Assembly (NCBI GenBank): GCA_017642565.1
Contig: JAGCOU010000008.1
Location: 1-20,935, forward strand
Direction: 5' to 3'
Length of the DNA stretch: 20,935 bases
DNA from: Alphaproteobacteria bacterium
GTDB lineage: Bacteria > Pseudomonadota > Alphaproteobacteria > Rs-D84
The position numbers and the translations under genes are program-made. Numbering within the stretch: position 1 is the first letter of the stretch; each line of letters begins with the position of its first letter. This document shows positions 14,163 to 20,907 of the stretch, one piece after another. Below the pieces are notes generated by a model. It worked only from the letters and a program-made list of their open reading frames with translations, was not told where the DNA came from and did not search any database.

Positions 14163-15299
14163 ATGGAATATGTATTGAAAAATCTTGGTTTCGTGTGTGC
14201 ACTGGGGGCAAATCACGAAGATATAGTCCAAAATGCGCGCAAAGGTGATACGCGTGGCATGTTTTCAGGCAATGTTGTGGTCGGTGGGGAAAAAGTACCT
14301 TTTGGAACGGCGCCGGTTGAATATGTTCGCGAAGCGCGCATGTATGATTTAATAGATTGTGCGCTGGGGCAAATTGCTGGGGATATAGAACTGTTGAAAC
14401 AAAATTATGCTTTGAACCGTATTGGGGTGATTATCGGCTCTTCTAACACAGGTGTTCACGAAGCGCAAAAGTTAATAGAAAAGGCCTTTCAAAATAATAC
14501 AGATATAGACAAAGCAGTAATAGAAGATTTGGAATTGGGCATGCCTGCAGAATACATCAGTCAAAAAACAGGGGTCAAAGGACCTGTCTTTACGGTCTCG
14601 ACTGCATGCTCGTCCAGTTTAAAAGTTTTTTCATCTGCGCGTCAATTAATAGAAAATGATATTTGTGATGCTGTGTTAGTTGGTGGCGTAGACGGCCGTT
14701 GTGATTTTGCTTTGAATGGTTTTAATGCTCTTGGTGCATTAAGCAAGACACATACAAACCCAATGTCTCGAAACAGAAACGGAATAAACCTGGGCGAAGG
14801 GGCGGCTTTGTTCATCATGGAAAAAGGCTGCTGTGGAATAAAATTTTTGGGAATTGGTGAAAGTTCAGACGCTTATCATTTAACGAGTCCTGACCCCACA
14901 GGTGCTGGTGCCATAGACTCTATGAGACGGGCTTTGAAAGATGCAAATTTGCAACCCAAAGACATAGATTTTATAAACATGCACGGCACAGGAACGGCTG
15001 CGAATGACGCGATGGAATCTTTGGCAATAAATACTGTGTTTGGCGAAGATGTTTTATGTGCGTCTACTAAACCTTTAACAGGTCATACATTAGGCGCGGC
15101 GGGTGCTATAAGTATGGGACTATCTTGGTTGATGCTTAAGTATGATTTTATTATTCCACATGTGTTTGATGGGGATATGGCTGATGATTGCGCAAAAATT
15201 CATCTAGCAAACACAGTAGAACACAAAGAAATAAATCGCATATTATGTAATGCGTTTGCCTTTGGTGGCAGTAACGCCAGTTTAATTATGGGGAAATAA
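14163..15299 (+). CDS. apeO: 3-oxoacyl-ACP synthase, type II PKS ketosynthase (ApeO-like)
   Basis: A 378-residue condensing enzyme that joins malonyl units to the growing chain. The full catalytic triad is present: Cys149 in TACSSS, His274 in MHGTGT and His308 in GHTLG, with the C-terminal NAFAFGGSNAS. I start at ATG 14163 (MEYVLKNLGF); the frame is open to a TTG at 14145. As first gene of an O-P-Q-R set it is probably the partner of the ApeC chain-length factor. It is followed by apeP after a two-base gap. The TTG codon at 14145 is part of the opposite promoter and so is unlikely to be a start. Confidence 0.92.
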   Translation: MEYVLKNLGFVCALGANHEDIVQNARKGDTRGMFSGNVVVGGEKVPFGTAPVEYVREARMYDLIDCALGQIAGDIELLKQNYALNRIGVIIGSSNTGVHEAQKLIEKAFQNNTDIDKAVIEDLELGMPAEYISQKTGVKGPVFTVSTACSSSLKVFSSARQLIENDICDAVLVGGVDGRCDFALNGFNALGALSKTHTNPMSRNRNGINLGEGAALFIMEKGCCGIKFLGIGESSDAYHLTSPDPTGAGAIDSMRRALKDANLQPKDIDFINMHGTGTAANDAMESLAINTVFGEDVLCASTKPLTGHTLGAAGAISMGLSWLMLKYDFIIPHVFDGDMADDCAKIHLANTVEHKEINRILCNAFAFGGSNASLIMGK

Positions 15300-15301
15300 A
15301 A

Positions 15302-15769
15302 ATGAATTTTAAACCGATTGATTTATTACCACAAAAGGCCCCAATGGCGTTCATCACAGATATAGAATCTGTTGATTTTGAAAGTCAAAAAATGGTTACT
15401 CGCATTGATGTCGCTGACACAGATTTACTTTATCAAAAAAACATAAACGGTGTTCCGTCTTGTGCTGCGCTGGAATACATGGCTCAATCAATCGCGTGCT
15501 ATATTGGTGCCCAAGATATTCATGATACAGGAAAAACCAAAGCGGTTGCAGGCTTTATTATGGGTTCGCGAGATTTGCATTTCATGATTTCAAAATTTAA
15601 TGTTAACGAAAGTTATTATGTTCATGTGCAATCTTTATTTTGTGATAACAACATAGCATCGTTTGAATGTAAAATATACGATGCAAATAATACTCTTGTG
15701 GCGACAGGGAATCTTAATGCCTTTCGTCCAGATGATTTAAACAATTTTATGGAGAATGGAAATGAATAA
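15302..15769 (+). CDS. apeP: Hotdog-fold 3-hydroxyacyl-ACP dehydratase (ApeP-like)
   Basis: A 155-residue hotdog protein that would remove water from the 3-hydroxyacyl-ACP intermediate. It has LLPQKAPMAFITDI at residues 8-21, where related proteins usually have a PH..PM-LLD motif; here Gln11 replaces His. GVPSCAALEYMAQSIACYIG (51-70) is the central helix with Glu58, the position of the catalytic acid in FabA/FabZ-like enzymes. The His of the FabA/FabZ active site is not evident. The ApeI domain at 9916-11613 has the His but not the acid, so the two may form one shared site. The 3' end overlaps apeQ by 8 nt. Confidence 0.82.
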   Translation: MNFKPIDLLPQKAPMAFITDIESVDFESQKMVTRIDVADTDLLYQKNINGVPSCAALEYMAQSIACYIGAQDIHDTGKTKAVAGFIMGSRDLHFMISKFNVNESYYVHVQSLFCDNNIASFECKIYDANNTLVATGNLNAFRPDDLNNFMENGNE

Positions 15770-16487
15770 AACTATATTGATTACAGGCGCTTCTCGTGGC
15801 ATAGGAAAGGCAATTGCTCTTTATCTGGCGCCACTTGGTTATGATTTGGTTTTGCATTACAATTCGAATAAGTCTGCTGCAGAACAGACATTAAAAGAGG
15901 TCAAAGATTTAGGTGGCAAAGCGCGATTGCTTTCTTTTGATATTGCTAATCGCGAAAGCACAGAAAAAATTTTAACAGATGATATAAATGAAAATGGCGC
16001 ATATTACGGCGTGATTTGTAATGCTGGAATAAATGTAGACGCACCTTTTCCTGCAATAAACGGCGATGCCTGGGACAAAGTTTTACATACAAATCTGGAC
16101 GGACTTTATAATGTTTTGCACCCCTGCGTTATGCCAATGATATCGGCAAGAAAGGGTGGTCGTATAATTGCTATGTCTTCAATTTCTGGTGTGATGGGCA
16201 ACAGGGGTCAGGTTAATTATGCAGCATCCAAAGCGGGCATAATCGGTGCAGTAAAATCTTTGGCTGTTGAACTGGCTAAACGTAATATCACCGTGAACGC
16301 AATCGCACCAGGTGTAATCGAAACAGATATGACTGCAGATTTACCAATGGAAGAAATTGAAAAAATGATACCTATGCGCCGTATGGGGAATGCTCGTGAA
16401 ATAGCATCCCTGGTGGCATATTTGTTAAGCGATGACGCTGGCTATATCACGCGTCAGGTTATATCAGTAAATGGGGGAATGATTTAA
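15762..16487 (+). CDS. apeQ: 3-oxoacyl-ACP reductase, FabG-like (ApeQ-like)
   Basis: A 241-residue classical short-chain dehydrogenase that reduces the 3-ketoacyl-ACP with NADPH. TGASRGIG (8-15) binds the cofactor, NAG (87-89) stabilises the sheet, and Ser140, Tyr153 and Lys157 are the catalytic triad. PGVIETDM follows as usual. I start at ATG 15762, with GGAG 7 nt upstream; an ATG two codons earlier (15756) is possible. The start lies inside the apeP stop region, and the stop overlaps the apeR start as TAATG, so O-P-Q-R is a tightly coupled operon. Confidence 0.92.
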   Translation: MNKTILITGASRGIGKAIALYLAPLGYDLVLHYNSNKSAAEQTLKEVKDLGGKARLLSFDIANRESTEKILTDDINENGAYYGVICNAGINVDAPFPAINGDAWDKVLHTNLDGLYNVLHPCVMPMISARKGGRIIAMSSISGVMGNRGQVNYAASKAGIIGAVKSLAVELAKRNITVNAIAPGVIETDMTADLPMEEIEKMIPMRRMGNAREIASLVAYLLSDDAGYITRQVISVNGGMI

Positions 16488-17710
16488 TGAAACGTGTTGT
16501 TGTCACAGGAATGGGGTTAATCAGTGCGCTGGGTAACGATATAGACAGCGCATATAAGCGTTTGCATGTTTATAAAAACGCAGTCGAAGAAAGCGAAGAT
16601 TTAAAACAAATTCGTGGTCTTAATGCCCATATCGTTGCGCCAGTTAAAAATTTTGTAATCCCAGAACATTATACGCGCAAAGTTTTGCGCACAATGGGAC
16701 CTGTGTCCATAATGGCGGTTAATGCAACAGAACAAGCGTTAAAAGACGCGAATTTATTAGACGATAAAATCATAACATCTGGACGCTGTGGTGTGGCTTA
16801 TGGTTCTTCGTTTGGTTCGGCTGGTCCAGTACTAGATTTTTATTCAATGGTAAAAACACACGAAGTAGGTCAAATAAATTCTTCTTCGTATATAAAAATC
16901 ATGCCACAAACAACAGCAGTAAATATATCTTTGTATTTTAAAACTACGGGTCGTTTGATACCGAGTGGAACTGCGTGCACTTCGGGCAGTTTGGCTGTTG
17001 GTTATGCGTATGAAGCAATTAAATCAGGCGCGCAAGATGTCATGATTGCTGGTGGTGCAGAAGAACTTGATTCAACTCAGGTGGCAGTGTTCGATACGCT
17101 TTATGCAACCAGTGTTAAAAATGATACCCCAGATAAAACACCATCACCATTTGATGTGAAACGCGATGGTCTTGTTATCGGTGAAGGTGCCGCCACTTTG
17201 ATACTCGAAGAATACGAACATGCGGTGGCGCGCGGTGCAAAAATATATGCTGAAATTGTTGGTTTTGGAACTAATACAGACGGCACGCATATAACCCAAC
17301 CGAACAAAGATATGATGGCAAAGTGTATGCAGTTGTCATTAGATTGTGCAAATTTGAAACCTGAATCTATTGGCTATGTAGATATGCACGGTACAGGAAC
17401 CAAACACGGGGATATGGCAGAATCTTTGGCCACAGAATCAGTGTTTGGAAACAATACACCATGCAGCACTCAAAAGGGTTATGTCGGGCATACGCTCGGG
17501 GCGTGTGGCGCACTGGAATCTATTTGGGCAATACAAATGATGAATGACAATTGGTTTGCACCAACTTTGAATTTGCAAAACCCAGACCCAGAATGTGGAA
17601 AATTGGACTATATAATTGGGCAAGGTCGCGAAATAAAAACAGATTATGTTATGAATAATAATTTCGCATTCGGTGGCATCAATACATCGCTGATATTCAA
17701 GAAAATTTAG
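16487..17710 (+). CDS. apeR: 3-oxoacyl-ACP synthase (ApeR-like ketosynthase)
   Basis: A 407-residue FabF-like condensing enzyme with all active residues: Cys164 in GTACTSGS, His301 in MHGTGT and His335 in GHTLG. It is a second, independent ketosynthase; in the Xenorhabdus APE system two ketosynthases with different chain preferences share the elongation steps. The TAATG overlap couples it to apeQ. It closes the rightward operon, with a strong terminator 75 nt beyond the stop. Confidence 0.93.
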   Translation: MKRVVVTGMGLISALGNDIDSAYKRLHVYKNAVEESEDLKQIRGLNAHIVAPVKNFVIPEHYTRKVLRTMGPVSIMAVNATEQALKDANLLDDKIITSGRCGVAYGSSFGSAGPVLDFYSMVKTHEVGQINSSSYIKIMPQTTAVNISLYFKTTGRLIPSGTACTSGSLAVGYAYEAIKSGAQDVMIAGGAEELDSTQVAVFDTLYATSVKNDTPDKTPSPFDVKRDGLVIGEGAATLILEEYEHAVARGAKIYAEIVGFGTNTDGTHITQPNKDMMAKCMQLSLDCANLKPESIGYVDMHGTGTKHGDMAESLATESVFGNNTPCSTQKGYVGHTLGACGALESIWAIQMMNDNWFAPTLNLQNPDPECGKLDYIIGQGREIKTDYVMNNNFAFGGINTSLIFKKI

Positions 17711-17785
17711 ACGGTTTATCTATTTCGCACATATACACAAAATAGGTCAAAAAGGAACGATATTAACTTTTTTATGGTCGCATAA

Positions 17786-17814
17786 AAACCGCCCAAATGG
17801 GCGGTTTGTTTTTT
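17786..17814. terminator. Bidirectional terminator between apeR and the Nudix gene
   Basis: AAACCGCCC-AAAT-GGGCGGTTT (17786-17807), followed by G and six Ts on the plus strand; two more As precede the A-rich left arm. It serves the rightward ape operon and probably also the leftward Nudix gene. Confidence 0.88.
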
Positions 17815-17853
17815 AGTGGCGGACTAGAATTTAAGTTGCACAATTTCCCATAC

Positions 17854-18459
17854 CTAAATATGCGGGTTTTGCTGGATGATGCTTTGCAATACAAAACCGT
17901 ATTTTACGATAGGTGTTTCATTAGACGCAGCCAGAAAATCGTTTTTTGTAATATCGATATCTGTTGATTTATCGGCTGTAATTTTTATTGCACGGACAGA
18001 AGTATGTTTATCCATTAATAAACCAAGGCAATCTTTTGCATTTATACGAACCAATCCAGCAACTTCATCGGGTTGAAAATGAAACCCTGTAAATCCGGTC
18101 GGTAATTTATTTGCATAAATATGCGCAAATGCACGATCGTGCCAGTTTTTTTGTGGTTTGTCTTGCCGCCAAAATACGATATCTAATGCGACAGCATTTG
18201 ATGCATCGGTGTTAATACCGATTTCTTCGAATATTTCGCGATGAAAAGCATCACGAACAGTTTCGCCTGATAATACATGCCCAGATGCGGTAGTATATAG
18301 CTTACCAGAATCTGCACGAATTTGAAAATATATATTCCCATCATCGTCATACATCCAACAATGTACGGTCTTATGCCATAATCCGTTGCGATGAACAGTA
18401 TCACGAGATTCTGTTCCGATTTTATTCATATATTCGTCATAAATATCCAATTTTTCCAT
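17854..18459 (-). CDS. Nudix hydrolase, isopentenyl-diphosphate isomerase-like subgroup
   Basis: A 201-residue protein with a perfect Nudix box (GX5EX7REUXEEXGU) at residues 60-82, from GHVLSGE to EEIGI, which binds the catalytic metal. The flanking pattern (EKLDIYDEYMNKIG, VHRNGLWHKTVHCW, RADSGKLYTTASGH) is that of the COG1443-like group, which includes isopentenyl-diphosphate isomerases and diphosphate hydrolases. Which substrate it uses is not shown. I start at ATG 18459; an ATG 27 nt upstream would add MHAYKCGKI. It converges with apeR and is not clearly part of the ape cluster. Confidence 0.82.
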   Translation of the reverse strand: MEKLDIYDEYMNKIGTESRDTVHRNGLWHKTVHCWMYDDDGNIYFQIRADSGKLYTTASGHVLSGETVRDAFHREIFEEIGINTDASNAVALDIVFWRQDKPQKNWHDRAFAHIYANKLPTGFTGFHFQPDEVAGLVRINAKDCLGLLMDKHTSVRAIKITADKSTDIDITKNDFLAASNETPIVKYGFVLQSIIQQNPHI

Positions 18460-18596
18460 AATTTTCCCACACTTATACGCATGCATAATAACATTATTTT
18501 ATATTATTGACCATCGAAAAATGGGCATTGTATAGAAAGCCGTATTTTGTCGTCTAAAAATGGGGCTTTTGGGGGCTATACCAGAGTCAATGTATG

Positions 18597-18624
18597 AAAA
18601 ATCCCGCAGAAGTGCGGGCTTTTT
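18597..18624. terminator. Terminator behind tRNA-tail element B
   Basis: CCCGCA-GAAG-TGCGGG (18603-18618), with As on the left and Ts on the right, so it can work on both strands. On the minus strand it ends a transcript that would contain element B. Confidence 0.75.
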
Positions 18625-18652
18625 ACTAGGGATACAGTAATCCTGAGAATAC

Positions 18653-18782
18653 TGGCGGATGGTGAGGGATTGCCTCGGCACGTTGTGCCTGCAGCGCATT
18701 CGTGACGATTTCACTGTATTAACATTTGTGAAATCTACTCATTGTCGAACCCAGGCAACTTCGTTGCAGTGCCTAATCCCAA
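18653..18782 (-). repeat. tRNA-tail element B: structured element with a copy of the tRNA-Ser 3' end
   Basis: Bases 18653-18671 are identical to 18834-18852, the 3' end of the neighbouring tRNA-Ser gene including CCA. The core is homologous to element A behind tRNA-Lys (blocks TTCGACAA, AGTAG, CGTCACG, GCAGGCA, TGCCGAG on the minus strand). The same folds form with different bases: GATTTCAC/GTGAAATC (18735-18728 with 18714-18707), GGCAC-AAC-GTGCC (18689-18677), and a closing stem GGGATT/AATCCC (18780-18775 with 18671-18666). An extra hairpin, GCAAC-GAA-GTTGC (18767-18755), lies near the 5' side. It stands between two terminators, as element A does. Confidence 0.6.
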
Positions 18783-18803
18783 GTCACAATCACGATAAAA
18801 ATA

Positions 18804-18825
18804 AAACACCCACTTTGGGGTGTTT
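18804..18825 (-). terminator. Terminator of tRNA-Ser
   Basis: AAACACCC (18804-18811) pairs with GGGTGTTT (18818-18825). On the minus strand the stem is followed by TATTTTTAT. It is 9 nt beyond the tRNA CCA and separates the tRNA from element B. Confidence 0.75.
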
Positions 18826-18833
18826 AATTTTAA

Positions 18834-18923
18834 TGGCGGATGGTGAGGGATTCGAACCCCCGGACGAGTTGCCCCGTCAGCGGTTTTCAAGACCGTCGCA
18901 TTCGACCGCTCTGCCAACCATCC
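18834..18923 (-). tRNA. tRNA-Ser(UGA)
   Basis: A 90-nt class II tRNA with a long variable arm. The acceptor stem is GGATGGT/ACCATCC, the discriminator is G and the CCA is encoded. The anticodon loop CTTGAAA gives UGA, and the T-arm contains GGTTCGAATCC. The outermost anticodon-stem pair looks mismatched (A-C). A promoter lies about 100 nt upstream. Confidence 0.96.
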
Positions 18924-19020
18924 TAAACTTTTTCTTTTTGCGACAGGGCTTTCAAACCGGCTATTCTGCCCGACTTTACTTAATAGCAAGTTTTCGCCAC
19001 TATCGCTTAAAAGCAAGCAT

Positions 19021-19049
19021 AGTTTATATTTTAACACGCCAAAAGTCAA
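19021..19049 (-). promoter_or_regulatory. Probable promoter of tRNA-Ser
   Basis: On the minus strand TTGACT (19049-19044), a 17-bp spacer and TAAACT (19026-19021). It would give a leader of about 90 nt before the tRNA; TATAAA with a shorter spacer is an alternative -10 box. Confidence 0.5.
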
Positions 19050-19082
19050 TGTGTTTTTCATATTACTTGTCGTTGTTGAATA

Positions 19083-19117
19083 AAAAGACGTTCAGGGGGG
19101 GGCTCTGAACGTCTTTT
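19083..19117. terminator. Terminator of aspS
   Basis: AAAAGACGTTCAG (19083-19095) and CTGAACGTCTTTT (19105-19117) form a 13-bp perfect stem around a G-rich loop. It is directly behind the aspS stop and works in either direction. Confidence 0.9.
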
Positions 19118-19122
19118 GTTTG

Positions 19123-20439
19123 TTAAGGCATCAAACGTGATGGACCGCGGAACAGGAAAAATGCTTCGCGAATTGTTGGCAGCTCCAACAATTGTTTTAT
19201 GAAACGTTCGCCACCAAGCCCCCAACCACCATGTGGCGGCATGCCATAGCGGAAACAATCCAAATACCATTGCAGCCCCTCTTGGTGCAAACCTTTGCCT
19301 TTTAACTGTTCGCACAGTTTTGCATAGGTTTCTTCACGCTGGGCGCATGTCACGATTTCAACGCCTTTGTACAGCAAGTCGGCAGATACCGATATTGGTG
19401 CACCATGTTTGTCTATCGCTTTTTTGTGATAGAACGGGCGCGATTCCCATGGCCATTCAGTTACGAATACGAAATCAGATCCGTACTTTTCCTTTACATA
19501 ATCGCCAAGCGCTTTTTCTTCGGCAGTTGTTATATCTGGTTCTTCAGATGCGCAACCCATTTCACGCAGTATTTCCTTCGCCTCTGCCATCGTGATGCGT
19601 GGAATCGGCTTTTTCAACTGGAATTCAGTAATACCAAAGTACTTTTCAATTTCTTTGCCGCATGTCTTTTTGATAGATGTCAGCATATATGAAATCGCAC
19701 TTTCGAGTTCTTTCATTACTTCTTCAAAGCTTTCAATATACGCCATTTCAGCATCGAAAGACGTGAATTCTGTCGCGTGACGCGTAGTAAAAGATTTATC
19801 TGCTCTGAATGCTGGTGCTACTTCAAACACTCGTTCCAAACCCGATGCTATCGCCATTTGTTTGAATAGTTGTGGCGATTGGGCCAGGTACGCTGTTTGA
19901 CCAAAATATTCCAGTTTGAATAATTCTGCCTTGGATTCAGATGGTGTAGCCATAATCTTCGGAGTTTGAATTTCAATGAAACCATGTTTAGAAAGGTATT
20001 CATGATATCCAGCGGTCATCGCAGAAAAGGCACGCATTATTGTTGCGCCACGCGGTGAGCGCAGCGATAAAAAACGCCAATCTTGCGATTTTTCCGGTGT
20101 CACTTCGATACTTCCTTTTTGTGTTACAGGTATCGGTGTCGCCTCTGCCTTTGACATGATTTCGATTTCAGATACTTGTATCTCAAACCCAGATTCTGTG
20201 CTTTTGGTTTCCACAACTTTACCTGTCACAGATATAACAGATTCTGTTGTGATTTCTTTTGCTTTCTCAAAGGCCAGACAGCCCTTTTCAATAACACATT
20301 GAACGGTTCCAGTTATTTCGCGCAGGACAATAAACGCAATACTTGATTGCAGACGTATTGTTTGCGCGTGACCTTTGACTATTATTGTTTCGCCAATTTT
20401 TTGTGGAATTTCGGCGATATGCGTTCTTATCATTGACAT
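19123..20439 (-). CDS. aspS: Archaeal-type aspartyl-tRNA synthetase, probably non-discriminating
   Basis: A 438-residue class II synthetase that charges tRNA-Asp, and perhaps tRNA-Asn, with aspartate. An N-terminal OB-fold anticodon domain (about 1-100) precedes the catalytic core: motif 2 FRADKSFTTRHATEF (211-225) and motif 3 GGWGLGGERF near 400, ending in FRGPSRLMP. It lacks the GAD insertion of the ordinary bacterial enzyme (about 590 residues), so it belongs to the archaeal/AspRS2 type. In the OB-fold, VKGHAQTIR has His24 where discriminating enzymes have Trp; this change is linked to acceptance of tRNA-Asn. Such enzymes need GatCAB to make Asn-tRNA, which is not in the window. AGGAGG is 5 nt before the ATG, and a T-box leader precedes it. 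Confidence 0.92.
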   Translation of the reverse strand: MSMIRTHIAEIPQKIGETIIVKGHAQTIRLQSSIAFIVLREITGTVQCVIEKGCLAFEKAKEITTESVISVTGKVVETKSTESGFEIQVSEIEIMSKAEATPIPVTQKGSIEVTPEKSQDWRFLSLRSPRGATIMRAFSAMTAGYHEYLSKHGFIEIQTPKIMATPSESKAELFKLEYFGQTAYLAQSPQLFKQMAIASGLERVFEVAPAFRADKSFTTRHATEFTSFDAEMAYIESFEEVMKELESAISYMLTSIKKTCGKEIEKYFGITEFQLKKPIPRITMAEAKEILREMGCASEEPDITTAEEKALGDYVKEKYGSDFVFVTEWPWESRPFYHKKAIDKHGAPISVSADLLYKGVEIVTCAQREETYAKLCEQLKGKGLHQEGLQWYLDCFRYGMPPHGGWGLGGERFIKQLLELPTIREAFFLFRGPSRLMP

Positions 20440-20447
20440 TTTAACCT

Positions 20448-20716
20448 CCTTTGTGTTTTGTTATTACTGTTTATAATAAGAACACAAGGACGTAAAATAT
20501 CATGCATATCATTTTTCAGAATACATGACACAACGTGGTGCCACCTTGTTTCGCAGGCATTGTCGCCAATGCTGCCTTTTTAACTCTCGCTGGATTCGCC
20601 ATACCATAAAAGAGTCTTTTGCTGTAACGGGCAATCCCGGGAAGTTCTAATAAGCGCAAGTTTATTGCCACCGTTCTTCTTCCGCCTCCCCATTGTTAGT
20701 GGATTATCGGCTTTCA
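20448..20716 (-). promoter_or_regulatory. T-box leader of aspS, predicted to act on translation
   Basis: The core AAGGTGGCACCACG (20547-20534) matches the T-box antiterminator sequence. ACAAGG (20549-20544) pairs with CCTTGT (20489-20484), ACGT (20536-20533) with ACGT (20493-20490), and the 7-nt bulge is UGGCACC. Its UGGC would pair with a tRNA ending GCCA, i.e. discriminator G, as in tRNA-Asp and tRNA-Asn. Alternatively CCTTGTGTT (20489-20481) pairs with AACACAAAGG (20457-20448), extended by TTATTA/TAATAA, and covers the ribosome site. The two states exclude each other, and no T-tract follows, so control of translation is likely. A stem III-like hairpin with a GCGA loop lies at about 20554-20576. 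The specifier loop is not certain; AAC at 20646-20644 is a candidate. Confidence 0.75.
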
Positions 20717-20722
20717 TTCTTA

Positions 20723-20751
20723 ATTATAGGGTATAAATTTACAGATTTCAA
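20723..20751 (-). promoter_or_regulatory. Promoter of the T-box-aspS transcript
   Basis: On the minus strand TTGAAA (20751-20746), a 17-bp spacer and TATAAT (20728-20723). It is the same promoter type as at 2632-2660 and gives a leader of about 275 nt. Confidence 0.8.
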
Positions 20752-20766
20752 GTGGTCAAGAAATAA

Positions 20767-20782
20767 ATACTGTAAACAGTAT
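20767..20782. promoter_or_regulatory. Dyad between divergent promoters, possible operator
   Basis: ATACTG-TAAA-CAGTAT, a 6-bp inverted repeat, lies between the leftward aspS promoter and the rightward promoter at 20830. It has the form of a small repressor site; the regulator is unknown. Confidence 0.35.
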
Positions 20783-20829
20783 GTTTTTGGTAATTTTATA
20801 GGTTTGTTTTCTTATTATGGTTGTATATA

Positions 20830-20858
20830 TTGACTTTATTCTCGTATAATGATAATAT
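20830..20858 (+). promoter_or_regulatory. Promoter of the right-edge gene
   Basis: TTGACT (20830-20835), a 17-bp spacer and TAATAT (20853-20858). It precedes the short frame at 20881 and the partial gene at 20904. Confidence 0.6.
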
Positions 20859-20880
20859 GCCTAGGAGAATTGGGGACAAA

Positions 20881-20907
20881 ATGGATATTAAGGAGAGAAA
20901 CTCATGA
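20881..20907 (+). CDS. Possible short leader frame, 8 codons
   Basis: ATG at 20881 opens an 8-codon frame (MDIKERNS) that ends with TGA overlapping the next ATG as ATGA. GGGGA stands before it. It also contains the AGGAG of the next gene, so it could couple translation or simply be chance. Confidence 0.25.
   Translation: MDIKERNS

Noticed and set aside
18659..19108. Open frames on both strands across the tRNA-Ser region
   Set aside because: They cover the tRNA, its terminator and element B; the apparent peptides come from tRNA sequence and resemble no protein.
20481..20549. Classical transcription-terminating T-box
   Set aside because: The hairpin that competes with the antiterminator covers the ribosome site, and no run of Ts follows it.
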